A DNA stretch of 64,000 bases, from the NCBI GenBank assembly GCA_005503335.1, contig SCMQ01000006.1:1-64000 (forward strand). Reading direction: 5' to 3'. This document shows, one piece after another, positions 17,469 to 27,545 of this stretch (position 1 is its first letter; each line of letters starts with the position of its first letter). A program made the position numbers and the translations under genes. The notes under the pieces are model-generated. The model was not told the DNA's origin, searched no databases, and was given only the letters and a program-made list of their open reading frames with translations. This DNA comes from Comamonadaceae bacterium 2FH. Lineage in GTDB: Bacteria > Pseudomonadota > Gammaproteobacteria > Burkholderiales > Burkholderiaceae_C.

Positions 17469-17930
17469 TCAGGCCGGCCGGCGCGGCACCACCAGCTTGG
17501 ACACCAGCACCTGGACCGCCTCGCCGCGCTGGTTGCGCGTTTCGCTGCGCACGGTGACGATGCCGCGATCGGGCCGGGAGCGCGACGGGGCGATGCCCGT
17601 CACTTCGCTCACCACATGCAGCCGGTCGTCGGGCCGCGTGGGCCGGGGCCAGCTCAGCTCGCCCCCCGCGCCGATGATGCCGCCCGCCAGCGGCATGCCG
17701 CCGGTCACCAGCAGGCGCATGGTGATGGCCGCCGTGTGCCAGCCGCTGGCAGCCAGGCCGCCGAACAGCGTGCCCTTCGCGGCCTCGTCGTCGAGATGAA
17801 AGGGCTGCGGATCGAAGGCTGCGGCAAAGGCTTTGATCTGCTGCGCGTCGAGCGCATGCTCGGCGCTGGTGAAGGCGTCGCCCACCGCCAGATCATCCAG
17901 GTGCAGGGCCTTGGCCGGGTTTGCGCTCAT
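17469..17930 (-). CDS. MaoC-family (hotdog-fold) dehydratase
   Basis: A 153-residue single hotdog-domain protein related to (R)-specific enoyl-CoA hydratases. The family's D-x5-H catalytic motif is recognisable in AFDPQPFHLDDEAAKGTLFGG in pieces (Asp at DPQPFHLD near residue 40). It starts 18 bases after the MATE gene stop and is the last gene of the MarR-MFS-MATE run. It may act on an acyl-CoA or polyketide-like compound exported or sensed by that operon; the substrate is unknown. Confidence 0.82.
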   Translation of the reverse strand: MSANPAKALHLDDLAVGDAFTSAEHALDAQQIKAFAAAFDPQPFHLDDEAAKGTLFGGLAASGWHTAAITMRLLVTGGMPLAGGIIGAGGELSWPRPTRPDDRLHVVSEVTGIAPSRSRPDRGIVTVRSETRNQRGEAVQVLVSKLVVPRRPA

Positions 17931-17948
17931 GCGGTTCTCCTTTTGCGT

Positions 17949-19421
17949 CTAGATTTGCGTTTCGGGCCTGCCGCCCGCCCTTCGCACCAGGCCTGCAGGC
18001 GTGCGCGGCCAGCCCACGCGGCCGAACCAGGCGCCGCCGGCAATCGCCAGCGCATTCACCACGCCATAGACGGCCAGCGCCGCCCCCTGCGCGATGAACA
18101 CCTGGGTCAGCCCGCCGCCCAGGCGCAGGGCCAGCCAGCCACCGGCCGCGGCCACCGTCAGCCGCGCGATATTGGCCGCGACCGGCCACAGCAGCCGCCC
18201 TGCGCCCTGCGACGCGAAATACAGCGTCAAGCCCAGGCCGAACAAGCCATACACCGGCCCGACCACGCGCAGGTATTGCGACCCGGCCGCTATCATGGCG
18301 GGGTCGCTGTCGAACAGCGACAGCCAGGCCTGCGGGAAGGCGGCGGCGCACAGGCCTATGGCCTCGGTGAGCGCGGCGGCCATGGCCGCGCCGATCCAGG
18401 TGGCGCGCAGCGCCCGCTCGCGCTGCCCGGCGCCCATGCAGGTACCGACCATGGCCACCAGCGGCGCGCCGAGCCCGAACACCAGCGGCACCAGCAGGTA
18501 CTCGAGGCGCGAGGCCGTGCCGTAGCCTGCGATGGCGGCCGGCCCGAAGCCGCCCGCCAAGGCCGTGGCGATGGCTATCGCCAGATTGGTCGCGACGGTG
18601 GAGACGGCGCCCGCCAGCCCCACCCGCAGGATGTCGCGAAACAGGGCCCAGCGCAGCCGGCACCGGGCCCATGCCGGCCGCAGCAGGCTGGCGCCGGACC
18701 TCAGGTAAGCCGCCAGCACCAGCGTCCCGGCGCCGTAGTAGATCAGCAGCGCGATCGCCCCGCCGGCGATGCCCATGCCCGGCAGCGGTCCCCAGCCGAA
18801 GATCAGCAGCGGCGACAGCGGCACCAGCAGCGCGACCCCGGCGCAGGTCACGATGGCCGGCACCGCCATGTTGCCGGTGCCGCGGATCACGGCGGCCAGC
18901 GAGTTGAACAGCCACACCAGCAGGGCGCCGGCGAAGACCCAGTTCGAATAGGTCATCGCCGCCTCGAGCGAGGCGCCCGTGCCACCCATACTGCCGTAGA
19001 GCCAGCGGCCGCCGAACAGCAGGGCCAGCATGAAGCCGGCGCCGAACAGCAAGGCGACCGCCAGGGCGTGGAACACCAGGGCATCGGCGTCGTCGCGCCG
19101 GCGCGCGCCGAGCGCACGCGCGATGGCCGAGGCGATGCCGCCGCCCATGGCGCCGGCCGACATCATCTGCATCAGCATCACGGCGGGAAACACCAGCGCC
19201 ATGCCGGCCAGCGCATCGGTGCCGAGCTTGCCGACGAAGTAGGTCTCGATCAGGCCCGCCGCCGCCTGCGCCACCATCACCAGCACGTTGGGCACCGCCA
19301 GCCGCAGCAGCGTAGTTGCGATCGGGGCTTCGAGCAGCAGGCGGGTGCGCGGGTCCAGCGCGCGCTCGCGCTGCGCGGCGCCGTCGCCGGTGGTTGCAGC
19401 AGCGTTTGGCATGGCTCGCAT
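17949..19421 (-). CDS. MATE-family efflux transporter
   Basis: A 490-residue inner-membrane antiporter with about twelve spans in two homologous halves. The TTLLRLAVPNVLVMVAQAAAGLIE opening (seen in parts) and a GYGTASRLEYLLVP motif in the second half are typical of MATE exporters, which expel cationic drugs using Na+ or H+. Its ATG overlaps the MFS stop by one base (TGATG), so the two exporters are translationally coupled. A second ATG at 19412 is possible. It is presumably controlled by the MarR protein at the head of the operon. Confidence 0.88.
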   Translation of the reverse strand: MRAMPNAAATTGDGAAQRERALDPRTRLLLEAPIATTLLRLAVPNVLVMVAQAAAGLIETYFVGKLGTDALAGMALVFPAVMLMQMMSAGAMGGGIASAIARALGARRRDDADALVFHALAVALLFGAGFMLALLFGGRWLYGSMGGTGASLEAAMTYSNWVFAGALLVWLFNSLAAVIRGTGNMAVPAIVTCAGVALLVPLSPLLIFGWGPLPGMGIAGGAIALLIYYGAGTLVLAAYLRSGASLLRPAWARCRLRWALFRDILRVGLAGAVSTVATNLAIAIATALAGGFGPAAIAGYGTASRLEYLLVPLVFGLGAPLVAMVGTCMGAGQRERALRATWIGAAMAAALTEAIGLCAAAFPQAWLSLFDSDPAMIAAGSQYLRVVGPVYGLFGLGLTLYFASQGAGRLLWPVAANIARLTVAAAGGWLALRLGGGLTQVFIAQGAALAVYGVVNALAIAGGAWFGRVGWPRTPAGLVRRAGGRPETQI

Positions 19422-20653
19422 CAGGCCCGCGCCGCCGCACGCAGCGGCAGATGCGCTTCCCGTATCGGCAGGTGGACCAGCGCCGCCCCGGCCGCCAGCA
19501 GGATGTCGATGTACCAGACCCAGTCGTAGGCGCCGGTGGCCTCGAACACCTTGCCGCCCAGCCAGGCGCCGAGGAAGCCGCCGACCTGGTGGGCGAGCAT
19601 CACCAGGCCGAACAGCGTGGCCATGTGGGCGGGCCCGAAGAACTTGGCCACCAGGCCGGCGGTGGGCGGCACGGTGGAAAGAAAGCTCAGCCCCATCACC
19701 GCGGCGAAGACCAGCACCACGGCCTCGCTCTTGGGCGATAGCAGGAACACCAGCACGGCCAGGGCGCGCACGGCGTAGACCAGCGAGAGCAGGGACTTCA
19801 TGCGCCAGCGGCCCACGGCCCAGCCCATGGCGAAGCTGCCGACGATGTTGAACAGGCCGATCACCGCCAGCGACCAGGCGCCGACCTGGGCCGGCAGGCC
19901 GCAGGCCGCCACCACGCCGGGCAGGTGGGTCGCGAGAAAGGCCACGTGGAAGCCGCAGACGAAGAAGCCCGCGGCCAGCAGCCGGTAGCTGGGGTCGCGC
20001 AGCGCCGCGCGCACGGCCGCCCGCGTGCCGAGCGGCTGCGCGCCGCCCGCGGGCGCGTGCAGCGCCTGCGCATTGCCCCTGAGCACCCAGGCCGCCGGCA
20101 GCGCCAGCAACACCGTCAGGCCCAGCAGTTGCAGCGCAGTCACCCAGCCCAGCGAAGCGCTCAGCCCCGCCGCGACGGGCGCCATCAGGAACTGGCCGAA
20201 CGAGCCGCCGGCGTTGACGATGCCGGTGGCCATGCCGCGCTTGTCGGCGGGCATCAGCCGCGTGGTGGCGGCCATCAGCACCGAAGGGCCGGCCATGCCC
20301 GCGCCGCCCGCGGCCAGCACGCCGATCGCGAAGATCAGGCCCGCGGTGCTGCTCATGAGGGGCGTGATGACCGTGCCCAGCGCCACCAGCAGGGCGCCGA
20401 TGAACAGCACGCGGCCGGCGCCTATGCGGTCCGCCACGATGCCGGCAAAGGGCTGGGTCAGTCCCCACCAGAGCTGGCCGAAGGCGAACGCCAGGCTGAT
20501 GCTGCCCACGCCCAGGCCGGTCGCGGTGTTGAGCGGCGAGAGGAACAGGCCCATGGTCTGGCGCGTGCCCATGGTCAGCGCGAAGGTGCCGGCCGCTGCC
20601 AGCAGCACCAGCCACAGCGCATGGGTGCGCGCCGCGGGGGAATGACTAGTCAT
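19421..20653 (-). CDS. Major facilitator superfamily transporter
   Basis: A 410-residue transporter with twelve predicted spans. The MFS loop between spans 2 and 3 is visible as [16 protein letters not shown] near residue 70, and a similar charged loop [13 protein letters not shown] lies in the second half. The start at 20653 (MTSHSPA) is preceded by AAGGAGAAA and overlaps the end of marR by 8 bases; the longer frame from 20710 runs inside marR. Together with the MATE gene it makes a double-exporter operon. Substrate unknown. Confidence 0.87.
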   Translation of the reverse strand: MTSHSPAARTHALWLVLLAAAGTFALTMGTRQTMGLFLSPLNTATGLGVGSISLAFAFGQLWWGLTQPFAGIVADRIGAGRVLFIGALLVALGTVITPLMSSTAGLIFAIGVLAAGGAGMAGPSVLMAATTRLMPADKRGMATGIVNAGGSFGQFLMAPVAAGLSASLGWVTALQLLGLTVLLALPAAWVLRGNAQALHAPAGGAQPLGTRAAVRAALRDPSYRLLAAGFFVCGFHVAFLATHLPGVVAACGLPAQVGAWSLAVIGLFNIVGSFAMGWAVGRWRMKSLLSLVYAVRALAVLVFLLSPKSEAVVLVFAAVMGLSFLSTVPPTAGLVAKFFGPAHMATLFGLVMLAHQVGGFLGAWLGGKVFEATGAYDWVWYIDILLAAGAALVHLPIREAHLPLRAAARA

Positions 20654-21101
20654 CGTTTTCTCCTTGTTCCGCCTCGCCCAGCAGCGCGCCGCATTCGTCG
20701 AGCAGCGCATGCAGCGCCAGCACGCGCTCGGGCCCGAGCCGCTGGTTGATGCCCTCCTGCGCGACGCGCCAGCGGCGCTGCGCCTCGGTGCGCTTGTCGC
20801 GCCCCGCGTCCGTCGCCACGACCAGGCGGCTGCGCGCGTCCGGCCCGTCCTCCAGCGCGATCCAGCCCTGATCGATCAGCGGACGCAGGTTGCGCGTCAG
20901 CGTGGAGGCGTCCACGCCCATGGCCTGCGCGAGGTCGACCGGGCGGATGGGCCCCAGCTTGACCACGTAGGACAGCAGCGAGTACTGCGTGCCCTTGAGC
21001 CCGGTCTTGCCGATCTCGGCGTCGTAGTGGCGGCTGACCTGGCGCATCAGCTGGCGCAGCTTGAGGTTGGTGCAGCCCTGCGGCTTGACAGCGGTGTCCA
21101 T
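20646..21101 (-). CDS. MarR-family transcriptional regulator
   Basis: A 151-residue winged-helix regulator. The DNA-binding region is about residues 45-105, with [18 protein letters not shown] as helix-turn-helix and a [10 protein letters not shown] wing. MarR proteins bind as dimers to palindromes and are released by phenolic or oxidising ligands. It is the first gene of the MFS-MATE-MaoC operon and diverges from a thioesterase gene. The 55-base gap between them is AT-rich and carries two palindromic boxes (21110-21137), so it likely represses both directions. The ATG at 21101 was chosen over the long upstream extension to 21482, which is antisense to the thioesterase. Confidence 0.87.
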   Translation of the reverse strand: MDTAVKPQGCTNLKLRQLMRQVSRHYDAEIGKTGLKGTQYSLLSYVVKLGPIRPVDLAQAMGVDASTLTRNLRPLIDQGWIALEDGPDARSRLVVATDAGRDKRTEAQRRWRVAQEGINQRLGPERVLALHALLDECGALLGEAEQGENDD

Positions 21102-21109
21102 GCCGATTA

Positions 21110-21137
21110 TTGTAGCTACATCAATTGCATATACAAT
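21110..21137. promoter_or_regulatory. Palindromic MarR-type operator region
   Basis: TGTAGCTACA (21111-21120) is a perfect palindrome, and ATTGCATATACAAT (21124-21137) is a palindrome with one mismatch. Both lie in the short AT-rich gap between marR and the divergent thioesterase gene. Position and symmetry suit autoregulation by the MarR protein. Confidence 0.6.
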
Positions 21138-21156
21138 CTTTATTTCGGAAAAGCCC

Positions 21157-21711
21157 GTGACCCAGCACAACCATCTCGAACTGTGGCTCGCGCTGGAGCG
21201 CGAGATCCTGGCCCGCCTGGATGCGGGTGCCGGCCCCGGCGTGGCCCGGCGCGAGCAGATCGCCGGCCTGAGCGGCCTCGAGCTCATGCAGGCCATGCTG
21301 CGCGGCGAGCTGCCCCATGCACCCATGGCGCGCACCCTGGATTTCCTGTTGCTGGAGGTCGAGTCCGGGCGCGCGGTGTTCCAGGGCCAGCCGGGGCCGC
21401 AGCATTTCAACCCCATGGGCACGGTGCACGGCGGCTGGTTCGCCACCCTGCTCGACTCGGCCCTGGGCTGTGCGGTCCACACCCTGATGCCGCCGGGCCG
21501 CGCCTATACCACGGCCGAGCTCAGCATCAAGCTGGTCAAGGCCTTGACCCCAAAGGTGCAGCGCGTGCGCGCCGAGGGCCGGGTGCTGCATTGCGGGCGC
21601 CAGCTGGCCACGGCCGAGGCGCGCCTGGTCGGCCCCGACGGCCAGCTGTACGCCCATGCCAGCACCACCTGCCTCGTCTTCGATTTGCCGGCACCTTTAC
21701 CGGCACAATAG
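21157..21711 (+). CDS. PaaI-family hotdog thioesterase
   Basis: A 184-residue hotdog-fold acyl-CoA thioesterase. The family motif [25 protein letters not shown] (key residues Asn, Gly-Thr-Val-His-Gly-Gly, Asp; near residue 90) marks the PaaI/YbgC-like active site. I chose the GTG at 21157 ([10 protein letters not shown]), since the frame's upstream part to 21061 runs through the operator region and into marR. It is divergent from marR and may be co-regulated by it. A link to the MaoC protein of the other arm (acyl-CoA chemistry) is suggestive only. Confidence 0.8.
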   Translation: MTQHNHLELWLALEREILARLDAGAGPGVARREQIAGLSGLELMQAMLRGELPHAPMARTLDFLLLEVESGRAVFQGQPGPQHFNPMGTVHGGWFATLLDSALGCAVHTLMPPGRAYTTAELSIKLVKALTPKVQRVRAEGRVLHCGRQLATAEARLVGPDGQLYAHASTTCLVFDLPAPLPAQ

Positions 21712-21716
21712 GCCGC

Positions 21717-22127
21717 ATGAGACTTCTTCACACCATGTTGCGCGTGGGCGACCTGCAGCGCGCCATCGATTTCTACACCCAGGTGCTGGGCATGAAACTG
21801 CTGCGAACTTCCGAGAACCCCGAGTACAAGTACTCGCTGGCCTTCCTCGGTTACGGCAGTAACCCCGAGCACGCCGAGCTCGAGCTCACCTACAACTGGG
21901 GCGTGGACCGCTACGAGATGGGTACGGCCTACGGCCACATCGCGATCGGCGTGCCCGACGCCTACGCGGCCTGCGAGAAGATCAAGGCCGCGGGCGGCCA
22001 GGTCACGCGCGAGGCCGGCCCGGTCAAGGGCGGCACCACGGTGATCGCCTTCGTGACCGACCCGGACGGCTACAAGATCGAGCTGATCCAGCGCGCCGAG
22101 CACGCCGGCGGCGTCGGGCTTCGGTAA
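21717..22127 (+). CDS. gloA: Lactoylglutathione lyase (glyoxalase I)
   Basis: A 136-residue metalloenzyme that isomerises the hemithioacetal of methylglyoxal and glutathione to S-lactoylglutathione. The metal ligands are His in [12 protein letters not shown] (residue 5), Glu in AELELTYNW (near 56), His in YGHIAIGV (near 74) and Glu in YKIELIQR (near 122). Length and the short loops match the Ni-type bacterial GloA. It lies 5 bases behind the thioesterase gene and is likely co-transcribed. It sits next to edd-eda, whose flux can raise methylglyoxal. Confidence 0.93.
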   Translation: MRLLHTMLRVGDLQRAIDFYTQVLGMKLLRTSENPEYKYSLAFLGYGSNPEHAELELTYNWGVDRYEMGTAYGHIAIGVPDAYAACEKIKAAGGQVTREAGPVKGGTTVIAFVTDPDGYKIELIQRAEHAGGVGLR

Positions 22128-22143
22128 GAGAAAAGAGACGCGC

Positions 22144-22775
22144 TCAGCGCTTGAACGCGCTGGCCTCGCGCGCCAGCGCTTCGATGCGCGCCCAGTCGCC
22201 CTGGGCCAGCGCGTCGGCCGGCACCAGCCAGGAGCCGCCCACGCAGGCCACGTTGGGCAGGGCCAGGAAGTCGGCCGCGTTCTGCGGCGTGACGCCGCCG
22301 GTGGGGCAGAACTTCACGTCGCCGAAGGGGCCGCCCCAGGCCTTGAGCATGGGGATGCCGCCGGCCTGCAGGGCCGGGAAGAACTTGAGCTCGGTGTAGC
22401 CGTCCTCCTGGGCCGCCATGATCTCGCTGCCGGTCGCGACGCCGGGCAGCAGCGGCAGGCCCAGCTCCTGGCAGGCCCGGCCCACCGCATGGGTGTAGCC
22501 GGGGCTCACGGCGAAGCGCGCGCCCGCCATCTGCGCCGCCTGGGCGTCGGCCGCGCTGCGCACGGTGCCGGCGCCGACCACGGCCTCGGGAACCTCGCGC
22601 GCGATGGCCTCCATGCAGGCCAAGGCCTGCGGCGTGCGCAGCGTGACCTCCAGCATGCGGATGCCGCCGGCCACCAGGGCGCGCGCCATGGGCACGGCAT
22701 GGGCCACGTCGTGCAGCACGATCACGGGGATCACGGGTGCGTCCTGCATGACTTGCAGGGCGCTCAGGGTTTCAT

Positions 22776-22785
<10 letters not shown>
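22144..22785 (-). CDS. eda: 2-dehydro-3-deoxy-6-phosphogluconate (KDPG) aldolase
   Basis: A 213-residue class I aldolase cleaving KDPG into pyruvate and glyceraldehyde 3-phosphate, the last step of the Entner-Doudoroff pathway. The base Glu is in [12 protein letters not shown] near residue 45, the Schiff-base Lys in YTELKFFPA near residue 132, and the phosphate loop is [11 protein letters not shown] near residue 160. It overlaps the end of edd by 10 bases, so the two are translated together. It differs from the DgoA paralogue at 14.7 kb in the LRTP motif. Confidence 0.95.
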
Positions 22786-24596
<1,811 letters not shown>

Positions 24597-24603
24597 GCGG
24601 ATT

Positions 24604-24618
24604 AGTAACTTAATTACA
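24604..24618 (-). promoter_or_regulatory. HexR-like operator upstream of edd
   Basis: On the coding strand the site reads TGTAATTAAGTTACT, a near-palindrome close to the HexR consensus as I recall it (TGTAAT-N3-ATTACA). It begins 8 bases before the edd ATG, where a bound repressor would block initiation. HexR is the usual KDPG-responsive regulator of edd-eda; no hexR gene is in this window. Confidence 0.65.
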
Positions 24619-24701
24619 TCCGCGATGGTAACTCGGAACCGGCGCCCGTGGCACGGTTCCGGGTTACGAATGGGTTACCAAAAAAGGACCGGCGGGCCGA
24701 C

Positions 24702-24887
24702 TCAGGGCTTGGCGGCTGCGGCGCTGGCCGGCGCGCTGGCCGCCGGGGCTGCAGCAGCAGGCGCGGCGGCGGGTTTGTTGCGGCTCTTGTGCAGGCCCAT
24801 GCCCACGGCCAGGCTGACGGCCATCAGGATCACCAGGACCAGGACCACGCCGACCACGGTCAGGCTGTTGTCTTGTTGCGAATTCAT
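24702..24887 (-). CDS. Small single-span membrane protein
   Basis: A 61-residue predicted protein. A short polar N-terminus (MNSQQDNS) is followed by one hydrophobic span at about residues 9-32, a KSRNK basic stop and an Ala/Pro-rich tail, a low-complexity cytoplasmic or periplasmic linker. I do not recognise a family. It lies alone between edd and the divergent chaC gene, with a weak Shine-Dalgarno sequence (GAGAA). Small Ala/Pro-tailed proteins like this are common in Comamonadaceae but have no known role. Confidence 0.55.
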   Translation of the reverse strand: MNSQQDNSLTVVGVVLVLVILMAVSLAVGMGLHKSRNKPAAAPAAAAPAASAPASAAAAKP

Positions 24888-24933
24888 GGTTGGTTCTCAC
24901 AAAAAAATCTGCGCGGATTGTAAAGTGGGGGGC

Positions 24934-25527
24934 ATGGACGCCCCGCCTCCTGCCCCGCTCGGCGCGCCGCGCGAGGCGCGACCCTTCCATGGGCCGCGGG
25001 CCTGGGACGGCCATGGCGACCTCTGGGTGTTCGGCTACGCCTCGTTGATCTGGCGCCCGGATTTCGAGTTCAGCGAGCGCCATGTCACGCGCGTGCACGG
25101 CTGGCATCGCGCCCTCAAGATGTGGAGCCGCGTCAACCGCGGCACGCCCGAATCGCCGGGCCTGGTGTTCGCGCTGCTGCCCGGCGGCAGTTGCCAGGGC
25201 GTGGCCTTCCGCGTGCCGCACCGTGCCGCCGACGAGGTGCTGCGCCAGCTCTGGGAGCGCGAGATGCCCCTGGGCGGCGTCTACACGCCGCGCTGGCTGC
25301 CCTGCGCCACGCCGCATGGGCGGGTCCACGCGCTGAGCTTCACGCTCTCGCGCCGCAGCCCCAGCTACACCGGCGAGTTGTCGGCCGCGCAGTACCGCGA
25401 GATCTTCCGCCGCGCGCAGGGCCGCTTCGGCAGCACGCTGGACTATGTGCGCCAGACCCACGACAGCCTGCGCCAGCACGGCATCCACGACCGCGCGCTG
25501 CAGGCCCTGCTGGCGCACGCGCGCTGA
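24934..25527 (+). CDS. chaC: ChaC-type gamma-glutamylcyclotransferase
   Basis: A 197-residue cytoplasmic enzyme that splits glutathione into 5-oxoproline and Cys-Gly. The substrate-binding loop [13 protein letters not shown] (around residue 32) is the hallmark of the ChaC family, and the catalytic Glu is expected in [16 protein letters not shown] near residue 107. The frame is open back to 24553, but the ATG at 24934 gives a normal family N-terminus with an extra Pro-rich lead of about 25 residues. It precedes pdxH by 32 bases. Confidence 0.87.
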   Translation: MDAPPPAPLGAPREARPFHGPRAWDGHGDLWVFGYASLIWRPDFEFSERHVTRVHGWHRALKMWSRVNRGTPESPGLVFALLPGGSCQGVAFRVPHRAADEVLRQLWEREMPLGGVYTPRWLPCATPHGRVHALSFTLSRRSPSYTGELSAAQYREIFRRAQGRFGSTLDYVRQTHDSLRQHGIHDRALQALLAHAR

Positions 25528-25559
25528 GCTCGCCGCCCTGCCCTGCCTATACTTTGCGC

Positions 25560-26192
25560 ATGAACATCGCCGACCTGCGCAAAAGCTACGAGCGCGCCGA
25601 ACTCAGCGAGGACGCCTCGCACGCCGACCCGCTGGCCCAGTTCGACCAGTGGCTGCATGAGGCCGTCAAGGCCGAGATCCCCGAGCCCAATGCCATGACC
25701 GTGGCCACCGTGGCGAGCAACCTGCGCCCCAGCACCCGCGTGGTGCTGATCAAGGGCTACGACGCGCAGGGCATCGTCTGGTACACCAATTACGAGAGCC
25801 GCAAGGGCCAGGAGCTGGCCGGCAACCCCTATGCCGCGCTGCAGTTCCACTGGGTCGAGCTCGAGCGCGTGGTGCGCGTCGAGGGCCTGATCGAGAAGGT
25901 CAGCGAGGCGGAAAGCGAGGCCTATTTCCACAGCCGCCCGCTGGACTCGCGCATAGGCGCCTGGGCCTCGCCGCAAAGCCAGGTAATCGAAGGCCGCTCG
26001 GTGCTGGTGGCCAACGCGGCGCGCTACGGCGCCAAGTTCCTGCTCAATCCGCCGCGCCCGCCGCACTGGGGCGGCTACCGGCTCAAGCCCGACGGCTGGG
26101 AGTTCTGGCAGGGCCGCAAGAGCCGGCTGCACGACCGGCTGCGCTACCGCCTCGAGGGCGGCGCCTGGCGGCGCGAACGGCTGGCACCCTGA
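25560..26192 (+). CDS. pdxH: Pyridoxamine 5'-phosphate oxidase
   Basis: A 210-residue FMN enzyme that oxidises pyridoxamine or pyridoxine 5'-phosphate to pyridoxal 5'-phosphate in the last step of vitamin B6 synthesis and salvage. Family features are the N-terminal [15 protein letters not shown], the FMN-binding RVVLIKGYD near residue 60, [16 protein letters not shown] near 78, [13 protein letters not shown] near 140 and the C-terminal RLHDRLRY. Length is typical. It is 32 bases downstream of chaC and converges with the AEC transporter gene with only four bases between stops. Confidence 0.95.
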   Translation: MNIADLRKSYERAELSEDASHADPLAQFDQWLHEAVKAEIPEPNAMTVATVASNLRPSTRVVLIKGYDAQGIVWYTNYESRKGQELAGNPYAALQFHWVELERVVRVEGLIEKVSEAESEAYFHSRPLDSRIGAWASPQSQVIEGRSVLVANAARYGAKFLLNPPRPPHWGGYRLKPDGWEFWQGRKSRLHDRLRYRLEGGAWRRERLAP

Positions 26193-26196
26193 GTGA

Positions 26197-27156
26197 TCAA
26201 GCCGGAAGCAGCGGGATCAGCGCCATCACCAGCGACACGCTGAGCAGGGCCAGCCCCGTGGAGACGGCGACGCTGGCCGTCACCAGGTCCTCGGCCTTGC
26301 GGTAGCGCTGGGAGAACAGGAACACGTTGGCCCCGACCGGCAGCGAGGCCGCCACCACCATCACCGCCAGCGGCAGGCCGCGCAGGCCGAAGGCCCAGCC
26401 GGCCGCGGCCATCAGCAGCGGGTGCAAGAGGGTCTTGATCGCCGAGATCACCAGCGCGCCGCGCAGCTGGGCGCCGATCGCGGCCTGGGCCAGGGTCACG
26501 CCGACCAGCACCAGGGCCACCGGCCCGAACGCGTCGCCGAGCAGCCTGAGCGGCCGCTCCACCACGGGATGCAGGCCCCAGCCGGTCTGCGCGTACAGCA
26601 GGCCCGCGATGATGGGCATGGGCACCGGGTGGATCACGGCGTTCTTCACCGCCTGGGCCACCGTGGCCAGCATGTGGCGCGGCTCGCCCTGCCCCGCACT
26701 GGCCAGCTCGCGCGCTTCCAGCAGCTCCAGCACCACCGTGGCCAGGGTCAGCAGCACCAGGGCATGCAGCGAGATCAGCGTGAACAGCTGCACCAGGCCG
26801 GCCTCGCCGTAGGCCAGGCCCACCAGGGGCACGCCTATCATCAGCGTGTTGCTGAAGATCGCCGCCAGCGCCAGCACGGCGGAGCGGCTGTTCAGTCCCT
26901 GGGCCAGCAGCAGCGCGAAGAACAGCGCGCCGGCGACCAGGTAATAAAGCATCACCGAGTGGAAGTCGATGCGCTCGACGCGCACCGTGCTCATGGTGCG
27001 AAACAGCAGCGCCTGGGTAAGCACCAGGAACACCAGGTTGGAGAGGTCGCGCACCGCCTCGGCGCGGATCAGGCGGGCCTTGCCGGCGACGAAGCCGATG
27101 AAGATCAGCAGGACGACGGGCAGCAGGGAGGAGAGAACGGGATGATCTAGGGACAT
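26197..27156 (-). CDS. AEC-family (auxin efflux carrier-like) transporter
   Basis: A 319-residue inner-membrane protein with about ten spans in two inverted-repeat halves of five, the AEC/MdcF layout. Pieces such as VLPVVLLIFIGFVAGK at the N-terminus and the FSNTLMIGVPLVGLAYGEAG crossover region (near residue 110) fit the family, which moves malonate, malate or amino acids in bacteria. Substrate unknown. It is transcribed toward pdxH; its upstream side borders the inverted-repeat element at 27.2-27.5 kb. Confidence 0.85.
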   Translation of the reverse strand: MSLDHPVLSSLLPVVLLIFIGFVAGKARLIRAEAVRDLSNLVFLVLTQALLFRTMSTVRVERIDFHSVMLYYLVAGALFFALLLAQGLNSRSAVLALAAIFSNTLMIGVPLVGLAYGEAGLVQLFTLISLHALVLLTLATVVLELLEARELASAGQGEPRHMLATVAQAVKNAVIHPVPMPIIAGLLYAQTGWGLHPVVERPLRLLGDAFGPVALVLVGVTLAQAAIGAQLRGALVISAIKTLLHPLLMAAAGWAFGLRGLPLAVMVVAASLPVGANVFLFSQRYRKAEDLVTASVAVSTGLALLSVSLVMALIPLLPA

Positions 27157-27237
27157 GCGGGGCCGATTATCGGCGCCCCATGCCCTCGCCGCCTCATACC
27201 GACTTGCGATCAGAAGTACAAGAAGAAGTCAGAAGTC

Positions 27238-27520
27238 CCTCATCGCGTCGGTGAGGCGGGGAGGACGGGCGAACGGCTCCGTTCATGTCCCCCGACGAGG
27301 GCGTGCCGCCCTCGTCTCCTCCTTGACTTCACTGCGCCGTTCACCCGCCCTCCCCTTCGGGTCCACCGCCGGTCTCGCGCCACGGCTTCGCACACCACGA
27401 CGCCGGCTGGAGCGCTGCGGCGCGGTGTCGTGTGCAGTGAAGTCAAGGAGGAGGCGACGGCCAGAGGCCGGCGCCGGGGGACATGAACGGAACACGGCAC
27501 CGCGTCGCAGCGCGATGAGG
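27238..27520. repeat. Long nested inverted-repeat element, non-coding
   Basis: Three paired arms are nested around one centre: CCTCATCGCG (27238-27247) with CGCGATGAGG (27511-27520), CCGTTCATGTCCCCCG (27279-27294) with its complement at 27475-27490, and a 20-bp arm at 27316-27335 with its complement at 27434-27453. The region between the AEC start and the TonB receptor stop (27157-27545) holds no convincing gene. The open frames on both strands here encode Arg-rich peptides that mirror each other because of the symmetry. It resembles a non-autonomous mobile or structured repeat. Confidence 0.7.
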
Positions 27521-27545
27521 CTATCTCAATGAATGCAAGACCGTA

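Noticed and set aside
27155-27532. Open frame of 125 codons and antisense frames of 86 and 70 codons
   Set aside because: Their Arg-rich peptides mirror each other because of the nested inverted repeat; no start signals or family similarity.
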